Program-made: the position numbers and the translations under genes
Shown here: positions 1-8,691 of the stretch, one piece after another
How the letters are laid out: the number at the start of each line of letters is the position of its first letter
Numbering within the stretch: position 1 is the first letter of the stretch
Origin: Pseudomonadota bacterium
GTDB lineage: Bacteria > Pseudomonadota > Alphaproteobacteria > Rhizobiales > Beijerinckiaceae
Assembly: GCA_023423995.1 (NCBI GenBank)
Contig: JAFAEL010000031.1
Span: 15,004 to 79,003 of the forward strand
DNA length: 64,000 bases
Reading direction: 5' to 3'
The notes under the pieces: model-generated
Databases searched by the model: none
The model's input: only the letters and a program-made list of their open reading frames with translations
What the model was told of the DNA's origin: nothing

Positions 1-607
1 TGCTCGCGAGCGGTCGTGGCCCGGACCGGGTCGCTCCCGGCTCGGGAGGGGGGAACCGGCCCTTCGGAATGCCGAGATGCAGCGGCACCGTCGCAAGCGC
101 GATCCCGGCATAGCAGACCACGGCGATGCGCCAGCCGAACGCGTCCGCGAGCGCGGCACCAACCGGCCAGAGCGCCGTCGAAGCGAGGCCGCCCAGAAGG
201 GTGATCTGCGAGATCGGCTTGCGCGCCTGCGGGCCGGCGATGCGGACCAGGGTGGCGAAAGCGGCGTCGTAGAGCGACATGCGCATCGCGACGCCGAGCA
301 GGATCCAGGCGGCGTAGAATGTCGGGAGATTCGTGGCCGCGGCGAGCAGGAGGCAGCCCGACGCCATCAGCAGGGAGCCTGCCGTCATGATCCTGCGGCC
401 GCCATGGCGATCGACCGCGCGCCCCACCACTGACGAGGTGACGCCCATCGTTATAAGGGCCGCGGAGAAGCCGCCATAGACGGCGGCGGCGGGCCAGCCC
501 GTCTCCTGCCCGATCCGCTCGCCGAAGATGGCGATCAGGTAGTAGGAGATCCCCCAGCAGAGCAGCTGTGAGAAGCCCAGCCGCCAGACGAGACCGCGCG
601 TCACCAT
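1..607 (-). CDS. MFS transporter, N-terminal part (gene runs off left edge)
   Basis: About 202 N-terminal residues of a major facilitator superfamily transporter are present; the C-terminal half lies outside the window. The reading frame has alternating hydrophobic segments, and residues 62-72 (GRAVDRHGGRR) match MFS motif A, the charged loop between TM2 and TM3. The ATG at 607 overlaps the TGA of the upstream acetyltransferase (TGATG), so the two are translationally coupled. The substrate cannot be read from this fragment. Pairing with an acetyltransferase of the phosphinothricin type suggests export of, or resistance to, a small amine compound, but that is inference. Confidence 0.8.
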   Translation of the reverse strand, partial: MVTRGLVWRLGFSQLLCWGISYYLIAIFGERIGQETGWPAAAVYGGFSAALITMGVTSSVVGRAVDRHGGRRIMTAGSLLMASGCLLLAAATNLPTFYAAWILLGVAMRMSLYDAAFATLVRIAGPQARKPISQITLLGGLASTALWPVGAALADAFGWRIAVVCYAGIALATVPLHLGIPKGRFPPPEPGATRSGPRPLAS

Positions 608-1140
608 CACGTTGGCTGGCCGAGTTCGCTTGGCACTTCGTTGCCGGCTCCCAAGGCCCGCTGCATAAGGACGGTGTCGAGCCAGCGGCCGTGCTTCCAC
701 CCAACCGAACGCAGCACGCCCGTATGGCTGAACCCGGCGGCCTCGTGCAGGCGGATGGAGGCGAGGTTCGCTGAATCGCCGATCACGGCGATCATCTGCC
801 GGAAGCCGCGGGCGGCGGACTCGTCGATCAGTCGGGCGAGGAGCTTGCGGGCGACGCCGGTCCGACGCGCGTCCTCCGCGACATAGACCGAGTTCTCCAC
901 GGTGCTCCGATAGGCCAGCCTCGCCCGGTAGGGGCCGGCATAGGCGTACCCGGCCACCCGGTCGCCGAGCTCGGCGACGAGATAGGGGTGACCTGCCTCG
1001 ACCAGGGCCGCCCGGCGCCGCGCCATCTCCGCCTCGTCCGGCGGATCGATCTCGAACGAAGCCGTCCCGTGCAGAACCGCCTGCCGGTAGATCGCCGTGA
1101 TCTCGGGAATGTCGCGGATCTCGCAGGCGCGAAGCAGCAA
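607..1140 (-). CDS. GNAT N-acetyltransferase, phosphinothricin/methionine-sulfone type
   Basis: 177-residue single-domain GNAT enzyme that would transfer an acetyl group from acetyl-CoA to a small amine. The N-terminal stretch with YRQAVLHGTASFE and the acetyl-CoA loop around RRTGVARKLL, followed by DSANLASIRLHEAAGF, are typical of the PAT/bar family that acetylates phosphinothricin, methionine sulfone or sulfoximine. No ATG is near the N-terminus; the start is a TTG at 1140 preceded by GGAGG about 9 nt upstream. Its stop overlaps the start of the MFS gene. It is divergent from the LysR gene, which may regulate the pair. Substrate assignment is by family only. Confidence 0.85.
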   Translation of the reverse strand: MLLRACEIRDIPEITAIYRQAVLHGTASFEIDPPDEAEMARRRAALVEAGHPYLVAELGDRVAGYAYAGPYRARLAYRSTVENSVYVAEDARRTGVARKLLARLIDESAARGFRQMIAVIGDSANLASIRLHEAAGFSHTGVLRSVGWKHGRWLDTVLMQRALGAGNEVPSELGQPT

Positions 1141-1200
1141 GGCGGGGCTCCTCCGGTATCGGACCCCTGGCTTCTCGCTCTGCTGGCACGCAAAGTGAAG

Positions 1201-1226
1201 CTTATGGTTCTGATGCAGACGATAAG
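1201..1226. promoter_or_regulatory. Candidate LysR operator between GNAT and lysR
   Basis: The inverted repeat CTTAT-N16-ATAAG lies 10 bases before the lysR start codon, in the 96-base divergent interval. LysR regulators usually bind imperfect dyads in such intervals and repress themselves while controlling the divergent gene. The dyad is seen in the sequence; the role is inferred. Confidence 0.35.
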
Positions 1227-1236
1227 GTCAGCTTAG

Positions 1237-2160
1237 ATGTTTGCGCTGCCTGACTTTCCAGCGCTGGAGAGCTTCGCGGATGTCGCCGCCCTGGGCAGCT
1301 TCACGGCCGCCGCGGAGAAGCGGGGGGTGTCCCAGCCGGCGATCAGCATGCAGGTGCGGCAGTTGGAGCGGCGCCTAGGCGTCGTTCTTCTCGAACGGGT
1401 CGGACGGCGGGCCCAGCCGACGGCCGCCGGGCGAACCCTGCTGGTCCATGTGGAGCGCCTTCGGACGGACATGGCGGCGGCCATGGAGGCCCTCGCACCG
1501 CACCGGGACGGGCGAACCGGCCGGATCAGGATCGGAACGGGTGCCACGGCCTGCATCTACCTCCTGCCGCCGCTCCTGCGCACGTTGCGACGGCGCATGC
1601 CGCTGCTGGAGATCGTCGTCCAGACGGGCAACGCGGCCGAGATGGTTCGCCTCGTGGAGGAGAACGAGATCGATTTCGCGCTCGTGACGCTGCCGGCGCA
1701 CGGGCGGGCGCTCGACGTCAGGGAAATCCTCACGGATGAACTCGTGGCCGTCTTCGCGGGCGGCGACGCCGTCCCGGAGGGACCTGTGGAGGCGGCCCAA
1801 CTCGCGGCCCGGCCACTCGCGCTCTACGCCGACGGGGGCAATACCCGGGGCCACATCGATGCCTGGCTCGAGGCCGGCGGGGTTAAGCCGAAGCCGCCCA
1901 TGCAGTTCGGAAGCGTGGAGGCGATCAAGGAGTTGGTTTCCGCCGGGATCGGCTGCTCCATCTTGCCGGCCATGTCGGTTTCGGGGCGGGGAGCCCGGGC
2001 GGACCTGACCGTCCGGTCGCTCGAGCCGCGGCTCTGGCGCTCGCTGGGACTCGTCCTTCGCCGCGACAAGAGGCTGGACCGCAGCCTTCGCTTGGTCGTG
2101 CAGGCGCTTGAGGCACTCGGCACGAAAAAGCCGGCCGGCTCTTGCGAACCGGCCGGCTGA
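1237..2160 (+). CDS. LysR-family transcriptional regulator
   Basis: 307 residues, the usual LysR length. The N-terminal winged helix-turn-helix is clear (residues 11-65, with GSFTAAAEKRGVSQPAISMQ and the LERRLG turn). The effector-binding domain follows from about residue 95, with the IRIGTGATACIYLLPPLL start typical of type-2 periplasmic-like folds. It is divergent from the acetyltransferase/MFS pair, which is the likely target. The last codons (GTKKPAGSCEPAG) are encoded by the arms of a strong inverted repeat that reads as a terminator for the converging gene on the other strand. Confidence 0.9.
   Translation: MFALPDFPALESFADVAALGSFTAAAEKRGVSQPAISMQVRQLERRLGVVLLERVGRRAQPTAAGRTLLVHVERLRTDMAAAMEALAPHRDGRTGRIRIGTGATACIYLLPPLLRTLRRRMPLLEIVVQTGNAAEMVRLVEENEIDFALVTLPAHGRALDVREILTDELVAVFAGGDAVPEGPVEAAQLAARPLALYADGGNTRGHIDAWLEAGGVKPKPPMQFGSVEAIKELVSAGIGCSILPAMSVSGRGARADLTVRSLEPRLWRSLGLVLRRDKRLDRSLRLVVQALEALGTKKPAGSCEPAG
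2129..2158 (-). terminator. Intrinsic terminator of the TRAP binding-protein gene, inside lysR 3' end
   Basis: Perfect 10-bp arms (AGCCGGCCGG / CCGGCCGGCT) flank a 10-nt loop. Read on the minus strand the stem is followed by TTTTTC, the classical intrinsic terminator layout, 26 bases after the stop of the gene at 2185. The hairpin lies wholly within the last codons of the convergent lysR. Confidence 0.8.
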
Positions 2161-2184
2161 TCTCTCCTGTGGCGCTAGGGGAAC

Positions 2185-3276
2185 CTAGCCGCCGCGGGCG
2201 CGCGCCCGGATCATGAAGTTGTCGTAGGTGTACTCGGCGACCTGGAACCAGAGGTATTCCTCGCCGCGGAACGCCCGCATATTCTCCCAGATCTTCTTGA
2301 AGTCCGGGTTCTTGGCCATGGTCTCGTCGTACATCTCGTTCGAGGCCTTGTAGCAGGCCTCCATGATCTCCTGGCTGAAGGGCCGGAGCTGCGCGCCGGC
2401 GCCGACGAGCCGGCGGAGCGCGCCGGGGTTCCTGGCGTCGTACTTCGCCGTCATGTCGATGTTGGCGTAGGCGCAGGCGGCCTCGGCGATGGCCTTGTAG
2501 GCCTTCGGCAGCGAGTTCCACTTGTCCTTGTTGAACCAGAAGTGGATCGTGGCGCCGCCTTCCCACCAGCCGGGGTAGTAGTAGAACGGCGCGACCTTGT
2601 TGAAGCCGAGCTTCTCGTCGTCATAGGGGCCGACCCACTCGGTCGCGTCGATCGTGCCGCGCTCCAGCGCCGGGTAGATGTCGCCGCCCGGGATCTGCTG
2701 CGGGATGACGCCGAGCTTCTGCACGACCTGACCGGCAATGCCGGCGATGCGCATCTTGAGGCCCTTCAGGTCCTCGACCGTCTTGATCTCCTTGCGGAAC
2801 CAGCCGCCCATCTGCGTGCCGGTGTTGCCGCCCGGAAGCGCGTAGAGGCCGGACTTGCCGTAGAACTCGTTGGCGAGCTCGTTGCCGCCGTTGTGGTAGA
2901 ACCAGGAGTTCTGCTGGCGGGTGTTCAGGCCGAAGGGCGCCGCGGTCAGGATGCCGTAGGTCGGGTCCTTGCCGACGTAGTAGTAGGACGCCGTGTGCGC
3001 CATCTCGACGGTGTTGTTGGAGACCGCATCGATCGCCTGGGGCGTGCCGACGATCTCGCCCGCCGCGAAGGGCTGGACCTGGAACTTGCCGTCCGTGGCC
3101 TCGGAAACGTACTTCGCGAAGAGCTCGGCCGCGCCGTAGATGGTGTCGAGCGACTTCGGGAAGCCGGAGGTCAGGCGCCACTTCACCTCGGGCATGGATT
3201 GCGCGATGGCCGGTGCTGCGACGCCGCCCACCGCAGCCGTCGCGGCGCCAGCCGCCAGGAATTGCCGTCTCTTCAT
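2185..3276 (-). CDS. TRAP transporter solute-binding protein, DctP/TakP family
   Basis: 363-residue periplasmic binding protein of a tripartite ATP-independent transporter. It starts KRRQFLAAGAA and runs to an APAIAQS cleavage region, a twin-arginine type signal peptide. The mature part has the family core WRLTSGFPKSLDTIYGAAE, the GGDIYPALERGTIDATEW ligand-pocket region and a conserved YYYPGWWEGG segment, closest to the TakP branch that binds 2-oxoacids. The start at 3276 is chosen because GGGAG lies 6 nt upstream and the signal peptide begins there. No DctQ or DctM membrane subunits are nearby, so the partner permease must be elsewhere. Ligand class is by family resemblance only. Confidence 0.88.
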   Translation of the reverse strand: MKRRQFLAAGAATAAVGGVAAPAIAQSMPEVKWRLTSGFPKSLDTIYGAAELFAKYVSEATDGKFQVQPFAAGEIVGTPQAIDAVSNNTVEMAHTASYYYVGKDPTYGILTAAPFGLNTRQQNSWFYHNGGNELANEFYGKSGLYALPGGNTGTQMGGWFRKEIKTVEDLKGLKMRIAGIAGQVVQKLGVIPQQIPGGDIYPALERGTIDATEWVGPYDDEKLGFNKVAPFYYYPGWWEGGATIHFWFNKDKWNSLPKAYKAIAEAACAYANIDMTAKYDARNPGALRRLVGAGAQLRPFSQEIMEACYKASNEMYDETMAKNPDFKKIWENMRAFRGEEYLWFQVAEYTYDNFMIRARARGG

Positions 3277-3407
3277 GTTCACTCCCGTTGGATCTGCGAA
3301 GGTTCCCGGCCGGCTCACCGCTCGCGGGATGTCGGCCTGGTCAGGCGAAAGTCATGTTCGTCTTGCGTCCCTCTAGCACGGGAAACACCTGACGAAACAA
3401 GGCATTG

Positions 3408-5573
3408 CTACGATTTTAGTCTCATTGCCAGAGACAGAAGAGCGCGGTCGTTGAGCACCACCATCCGCTCCTTCGGCTTGAGCCAGGCGAGCGCCTCATC
3501 GAGCTTCTCGGCGTCGATGATCTTCGCCTCCGCCATCACGCGGTCGCTCTCGAACTCCCCGCGCTCGCGGTGCGGCCGATGGGGCAGCATCGCCTCGTGC
3601 TGCTCGCGGAACGCCCGGTCGCGGTGCAGCACCGCGAGCGCGTCCTCGTCGTCGAAGCCGGAGGCGGCGTTTTCGCGCTGAAGCTCGTTCGAACGCTCGA
3701 CGATGGGGGGCACGCGGTATTCGTCCGGCGTCTGCAGCAATCCAAGCCGCTTCAGGGCCAGGCCGGCCGCGAGGGAGCCCGACAGCCAGGAGAGCGGGAT
3801 CGCGAGCACGAGACCCAGGATCGTCGGAGACATCCAGAGGAACAGGGATGTCGCGATGAGGAAGGCCGACAGCCCCGTGAGCACTCCGAGAAGCGTGTGC
3901 CATCGATGGCGGCGCACGATGTCGCGTAGGGGGATCGAGCCGTCGTCCCGCCGCTGCGGGTTCCAGCCGGTATCGCCGCCGATCAGGATCTGGAACACCG
4001 AGCCCGACTGGATGAGCATCAGGATCGGCGCGACGAGCGCCGAGAGGATGATCTCGATCAGGGCCGAAAGGGTCAGGCGAATGGCGCCGCCCGACGCGCG
4101 CCGCTTCGCCCCGTCGACCAGCATCAGGATGAGGCCGAGGATTTTGGGCGCCAGCAGCACGGCCATCGTCAGGCCGAACAGCCATAGAGCGCGCTCGGGA
4201 TCGAAACGTGGCCATGACGGGAACAGGCGGAAGTCGCGGCTGAAATATTCAGGGCGGATGTAGGTCGTCTGCAGGACGAGCGCGATACCCACCACCAGTT
4301 GCAGCAGCCAGAGTGGCGACGCGAGATAAGACATGATCCCGGTCGCGAAATGCTGGCGCGTCGGCAGTCGGAGCCCGCGAGCGCCGATGATGCGCGAGTG
4401 CTGCAGGTTGCCTTGGCACCAGCGCCGGTCGCGGACCGACAGATCGATGAGAGAGGGGGGGCTCTCCTCGTAGCTGCCCTCGAGTTCAGGGAGCATGTAG
4501 ACGGACCAGCCGCCCCGCCGCATCAGCGCCGCCTCGACGAAGTCATGGCTAAGGACGTGGCCACCGAACGGCGGCTTGCCCTTCAGGTCGGGCAGGCCGC
4601 AATGCGCCGCGAATGCGCGCGTGCGGATGATCGCGTTGTGCCCCCAGTAATTTCCGTCGCGGCCCGACCAGACGGCGAGCCCCGTGGCGATCACCGGCCC
4701 CGCGAGCCGGGCCGCAAATTGCTGCAGGCGGGCAAAGAGCGTGTTGCGGTTCACGATGATCGGCAGCGACTGGATGATGCCGGCCCTGGGGTCCGCCTCC
4801 ATGGCGGCCGCAAGCCGCACGATGCAGTCGCCCGTCATGAGGCTGTCGGCGTCGAGCACGAGCATGTGCTCGTAGGCGCCGCCCCAGCGGGTCACGAAAT
4901 CCGCGATGTTTCCCGCCTTGCGATGGTGGTTCTTCTCGCGGTGCCGGTAATAGATCCGGCTGTCCGGGCCGGCCTTCTCGCGCAGGCGTAGGAAGGCGCG
5001 TTCCTCCGCGATCCAGGCGTCCGGGTTCGTGGAATCGGACAGGATGAAATAGTCGAACGCCGCGCCGTGGCCCGTCGCCTCGACCGATTCCCGGATGGCC
5101 TCCAGGGCCGCGAAGGTCCGGGCGGTCAGTTCGTTGTAGACCGGCATCACGATCGCGGTGCGCGAGGCGAGGCGGGTCACCGTCTTCGGAGGCTGCTTCG
5201 CCCAGCCGAAGAGGAGAGCAAAGAAGCCGACGAGCGCGCCCGTGAAGGCGAGCGCGATCCAGGAGAAGTTCAGGACGAAGAGGCCGAGCAGGCCGTACTG
5301 CAGAACCGTCGTGCGGCTGACCGACACGACCGCGTACATCTCGTACGCGCCATAGGCCGTGAGCGCCGCCGCCCCCCCGAATACGAAGAACCGGGCGAGA
5401 AGCGGCGTTGCGGGGCGCGGCCCCTCGAAGCGGTCTTCCTGCGACTTGGACCACTTGCCCAATGCCTGAACCGGCATGTCGAGCCGGTTCTCTGGGGGTG
5501 TCGGCGGTTCGGGGCGCGGCAGCACGACCGGCCGCACCGCCTCTGAGGTCAAGGCGTCCAACGATAAAGCCAT
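3408..5573 (-). CDS. opgH: Glucans biosynthesis glucosyltransferase (OpgH/MdoH)
   Basis: 721-residue inner-membrane GT2 enzyme that polymerises glucose from UDP-glucose into the beta-glucan backbone of osmoregulated periplasmic glucans and passes it through the membrane. Two N-terminal membrane segments precede the catalytic loop, which carries ILSDSTNP, VLDADSLM (metal-binding DxD type) and RDRRWCQGN (the QxxRW-type acceptor motif). Several more membrane segments follow from about residue 395 and there is a cytoplasmic C-terminal tail. It starts inside the 3' end of opgG (25-base overlap), so the two form one operon in the usual G-H order. Confidence 0.93.
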   Translation of the reverse strand: MALSLDALTSEAVRPVVLPRPEPPTPPENRLDMPVQALGKWSKSQEDRFEGPRPATPLLARFFVFGGAAALTAYGAYEMYAVVSVSRTTVLQYGLLGLFVLNFSWIALAFTGALVGFFALLFGWAKQPPKTVTRLASRTAIVMPVYNELTARTFAALEAIRESVEATGHGAAFDYFILSDSTNPDAWIAEERAFLRLREKAGPDSRIYYRHREKNHHRKAGNIADFVTRWGGAYEHMLVLDADSLMTGDCIVRLAAAMEADPRAGIIQSLPIIVNRNTLFARLQQFAARLAGPVIATGLAVWSGRDGNYWGHNAIIRTRAFAAHCGLPDLKGKPPFGGHVLSHDFVEAALMRRGGWSVYMLPELEGSYEESPPSLIDLSVRDRRWCQGNLQHSRIIGARGLRLPTRQHFATGIMSYLASPLWLLQLVVGIALVLQTTYIRPEYFSRDFRLFPSWPRFDPERALWLFGLTMAVLLAPKILGLILMLVDGAKRRASGGAIRLTLSALIEIILSALVAPILMLIQSGSVFQILIGGDTGWNPQRRDDGSIPLRDIVRRHRWHTLLGVLTGLSAFLIATSLFLWMSPTILGLVLAIPLSWLSGSLAAGLALKRLGLLQTPDEYRVPPIVERSNELQRENAASGFDDEDALAVLHRDRAFREQHEAMLPHRPHRERGEFESDRVMAEAKIIDAEKLDEALAWLKPKERMVVLNDRALLSLAMRLKS

Positions 5574-7105
5574 GTCTCGCTTAGGGGCCGAGTGCCCGCC
5601 TCGAGCACCAGCCGCATCTCACACGCGTTTTCCCCGCCCGGGTCAAGGTCGAACGAGACCCGCACGGTACGCCGTTCCGGGTAAGACCAAAATCGGAGGT
5701 TCTGGATCGCGCCGCTGGAGGTCGCCACCACCGGCTTGAGGTCCGGCGGCACGGTGCTCAGGTTCTCGCCGGAGAATTCGACGAGAAAGCGACGGCGACG
5801 GCCACCGGCTCCTCTCCCGGAACGGGTCGACGCGACGGCCGCGAGGGCCGGGCGCTCGGGCGGGGCCCAGCACCAGAACTGCCGGTAGGCAAAGAACACC
5901 TCCGAACCCGCCTGCACGGGAGCGCGGGGACGCCAATAGGCCAGGATGTTGTCGTTCACCTCCGAGTCGGAGGGAATTTCGATCAGCTGCACGGCGCCCT
6001 GGGCCCATTCGCCGATCGGCTCGATCCACACGCTCGGGCGACGCTCCGGCTGCTGGGCGTCGTCCTGGAAGAACATGGGGTCGCGCTCGCGCTGGATCAG
6101 TCCGAAACCCTTCGGATTTTCGTCCACGAAGGCGGAGATCTGGAGCATGGTCGGGTTGTTGAGCGGCCGCCACAGCCACTCGCCCTTACCATTGAGCATC
6201 TGAAGCGCAGCGGCGTCGTAGACCGCCGGGCGGAGATCATCGGTCGCCTGACGGACGTTCGGCCCGAACATGAAAGTCGCAGCGAGCCCGCCCAGGCCGA
6301 CATGCTCCAGGTTCACCCGCGGGAACAGGGTCGTCTCGACGTCGACGATGGTCGCCTCGCCGGGCCGGAACGTCATCCGGACGGCGCCGGAGACCGACTC
6401 GGAATCGAGCAGCCCGTGCACGATGACGGCGTTCGTCCCCGGGTTCGGCCGCTCGAGCCAGAATGCGCGGAAAGCCGGGAATTCCTCCCCCTTGGTTTCC
6501 GCGGGCTTGAGAGTCAGGGCCCGGGCGACCGTGCCGAAGAGCTGGCCTCGCGCCAAGGCGCGGAAGAAGGTCGCGCCCTGGACCAGGGCGAATTCGAAGG
6601 GCGCGCCGCCGAGGGCTGTCGAGATCAGGCGAAAGCCGGAGAAACCGAGATCCCCGGAATTGTTCGGAACGTTCAGGCCGCCGAAATCGAAACGGTTGCG
6701 GTCGAACAGGATGCGCCGGACAAGCCCGTCCTCCACGGTGAAGATCGTCACGGGAGTCGTGAAGACGAAGCCTCGGGGCAGGGGCTCGGCGACGAAGCCC
6801 CTGCCTTCCCCCTCCCAGATCCGAGCCGAAGGCTGGGCCTTGATGTCGATATACTGCTCGTAGTTCAGGTTGCCGAACGGCTCCGGCAGATCGGTCGGCG
6901 CCGCCACGAACGGCCGCCGTGCCAGCGCGCGCGCGATGTCCACGACCCCTGCGGGATCGAAGCGCTGGCCCTCGCCGAGGGTACCCTGGATGATGGCTTG
7001 CGGGCTGCCGGCGGCGGGCTGGGCGCCGGCCCTGGTGGCCATAGCGAGCGGCGCGGCGGTGATCAGGCCGACCGCTTGGCGCCGCGTTAGCGTGGGCACG
7101 CGCAT
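5549..7105 (-). CDS. opgG: Glucan biosynthesis periplasmic protein OpgG/OpgD family
   Basis: 518-residue periplasmic protein needed for making or branching periplasmic glucans. The N-terminus has TRRQAVGL followed by a hydrophobic stretch ending near RAGAQPA, a twin-arginine signal as in OpgD-like members. The mature part contains LNYEQYIDI, GFSGFRL and DENPKGFGLIQRER, all characteristic of this family. The ATG at 7105 is used; a TTG 15 bases earlier is the alternative. The gene overlaps opgH and is divergent from glmU. OpgG and OpgD are hard to separate by eye; OpgG is given because it is the usual partner of opgH. Confidence 0.9.
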   Translation of the reverse strand: MRVPTLTRRQAVGLITAAPLAMATRAGAQPAAGSPQAIIQGTLGEGQRFDPAGVVDIARALARRPFVAAPTDLPEPFGNLNYEQYIDIKAQPSARIWEGEGRGFVAEPLPRGFVFTTPVTIFTVEDGLVRRILFDRNRFDFGGLNVPNNSGDLGFSGFRLISTALGGAPFEFALVQGATFFRALARGQLFGTVARALTLKPAETKGEEFPAFRAFWLERPNPGTNAVIVHGLLDSESVSGAVRMTFRPGEATIVDVETTLFPRVNLEHVGLGGLAATFMFGPNVRQATDDLRPAVYDAAALQMLNGKGEWLWRPLNNPTMLQISAFVDENPKGFGLIQRERDPMFFQDDAQQPERRPSVWIEPIGEWAQGAVQLIEIPSDSEVNDNILAYWRPRAPVQAGSEVFFAYRQFWCWAPPERPALAAVASTRSGRGAGGRRRRFLVEFSGENLSTVPPDLKPVVATSSGAIQNLRFWSYPERRTVRVSFDLDPGGENACEMRLVLEAGTRPLSETWLYRWTP

Positions 7106-7240
7106 GTCCTGGTGACTCAAACCATCTGTCTCGGGTGAAGGTCGGCGGGGTGCTTCCGCCTTCGCGAGGTTTGCCGAGGTGGCACGCCTTGGGGTAGGTC
7201 CGCGCGAAACCGATCACAGTTCCGCCGAGCCCGATCCGCC

Positions 7241-8605
7241 ATGACAGACGCACCTCACCAGGAACCCGCGAAACGGGATCGATCCTGCTTAGCAATCATC
7301 CTGGCGGCTGGCGAGGGCACCAGGATGCGCTCGTCCGTACCGAAGGTGCTGCATCGGATCGCGGGCCGCAGCATGCTTGCGCATGTGCTTCACGCGGTGC
7401 GTGCGGCTGGCGCGGACCGGATCGCCGTCGTCGTAGGGCCGAACCGTGACGATGTTGCGGCGGAGGCTCGCACTGTCGCGCCGGAGGCAGAGGTCTTCGT
7501 CCAGTCGGAGCGGCTCGGCACCGCGCACGCCGTCCTCGCCGCCCGGCGGGCGCTGGAGCGCGGAGCGGACGACGTGATGGTTGCGTTCGCGGATACACCG
7601 CTCGTGACCGCCGAGACCTTCTCGGCACTCCGAGTCCCGCTCGCCGAAGGTGCCGCGCTTGCGGTACTGGGCTTCGAAGCTCGTACGCCCACCGGGTATG
7701 GGCGGCTCATCCAGGGGGGCGGCAAGCTCGTCGCGATCCGGGAGGAGCGGGACGCTTCCCCTGAAGAGCGGAGCATCACGCTCTGCAATGCCGGTTTGAT
7801 GGCGATGGCGGGCCCGCACGCCTTGTCGCTTCTGTCGACGATCGGCAACGCCAACGCCAAGGGCGAGTACTACCTCACGGACGCCGTCGCTCTCGCGGCG
7901 GAGAAGGGTCTCGTCGTTGACGTCGTGCTCGCTCCCGAGGCCGAGGTGCAGGGCGTCAACGACCGTGTGCAACTCGCGGCGGCGGAGGCCGACATGCAGA
8001 ACAGGCTGCGGCGCGAGGTGATGAGCGCGGGCGTGACGCTGGTCGCGCCGGAGACGGTGTTCCTCCAGGCCGACACGAAGATCGGCCAGGATGTGATCAT
8101 CGAGCCGAATGTCTGGTTCGGTCCCGGTGTGGCCGTGGAGGACGACGTCCAGATCCGCTGCTTCTCCCACATCGAGGGCGCTCGGATCGGCAAGAGCGCG
8201 ATCATCGGTCCTTTCGCGCGCCTCCGGCCAGGCGCGAAGCTCGGCGACGACGTCCATATCGGCAACTTCGTCGAGGTGAAGAACGCGGAACTCGCGGCAG
8301 GCGTGAAGGCTAATCACCTCGCCTATCTGGGCGACGCGACGGTGGGCGCCGGGACAAATGTCGGGGCGGGCACCATAACCTGCAATTATGATGGCGCGTT
8401 CAAACATCGCACCGAGATCGGCGCGAACGCCTTCATCGGGACGAACACGTCGCTCGTCGCCCCTGTAACCGTCGGGGACGGTGCTTATATCGGGTCAGGC
8501 TCCGTCATTACGGAGAATGTGCCTGCCGATGCGCTGGCTCTCGGGAGAGGCAGACAGGTGGTCAAGGAGAATTGGGCGAAGACCCGGCGGCCGACCAAGG
8601 CCTGA
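7241..8605 (+). CDS. glmU: Bifunctional UDP-GlcNAc pyrophosphorylase / GlcN-1-P acetyltransferase GlmU
   Basis: 454-residue cytoplasmic enzyme that acetylates glucosamine-1-phosphate and couples it to UTP to give UDP-GlcNAc for peptidoglycan and lipid A. The nucleotidyltransferase domain opens with LAAGEGTRM (residues 21-29) and includes the YGRLI and [10 protein letters not shown] regions. From about residue 260 come the hexapeptide repeats of the left-handed beta helix, with GPFARLRPG, the [17 protein letters not shown] active-site region and [13 protein letters not shown]. It lies 86 bases before glmS in the same direction, so both steps of amino-sugar synthesis are likely co-transcribed. 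Confidence 0.97.
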   Translation: MTDAPHQEPAKRDRSCLAIILAAGEGTRMRSSVPKVLHRIAGRSMLAHVLHAVRAAGADRIAVVVGPNRDDVAAEARTVAPEAEVFVQSERLGTAHAVLAARRALERGADDVMVAFADTPLVTAETFSALRVPLAEGAALAVLGFEARTPTGYGRLIQGGGKLVAIREERDASPEERSITLCNAGLMAMAGPHALSLLSTIGNANAKGEYYLTDAVALAAEKGLVVDVVLAPEAEVQGVNDRVQLAAAEADMQNRLRREVMSAGVTLVAPETVFLQADTKIGQDVIIEPNVWFGPGVAVEDDVQIRCFSHIEGARIGKSAIIGPFARLRPGAKLGDDVHIGNFVEVKNAELAAGVKANHLAYLGDATVGAGTNVGAGTITCNYDGAFKHRTEIGANAFIGTNTSLVAPVTVGDGAYIGSGSVITENVPADALALGRGRQVVKENWAKTRRPTKA

Positions 8606-8691
8606 ACCGCGGCAGCGCGATTGGCAATCGTTCAACCTTATCAGCTATGTAACTCTCGCCCGCGACGGATGCGGGCGGACGGGATCCCTTC

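Noticed and set aside
7121..7240. TGGCACG as a sigma-54 promoter before glmU
   Set aside because: The -12 element TTGC is missing at the required distance.
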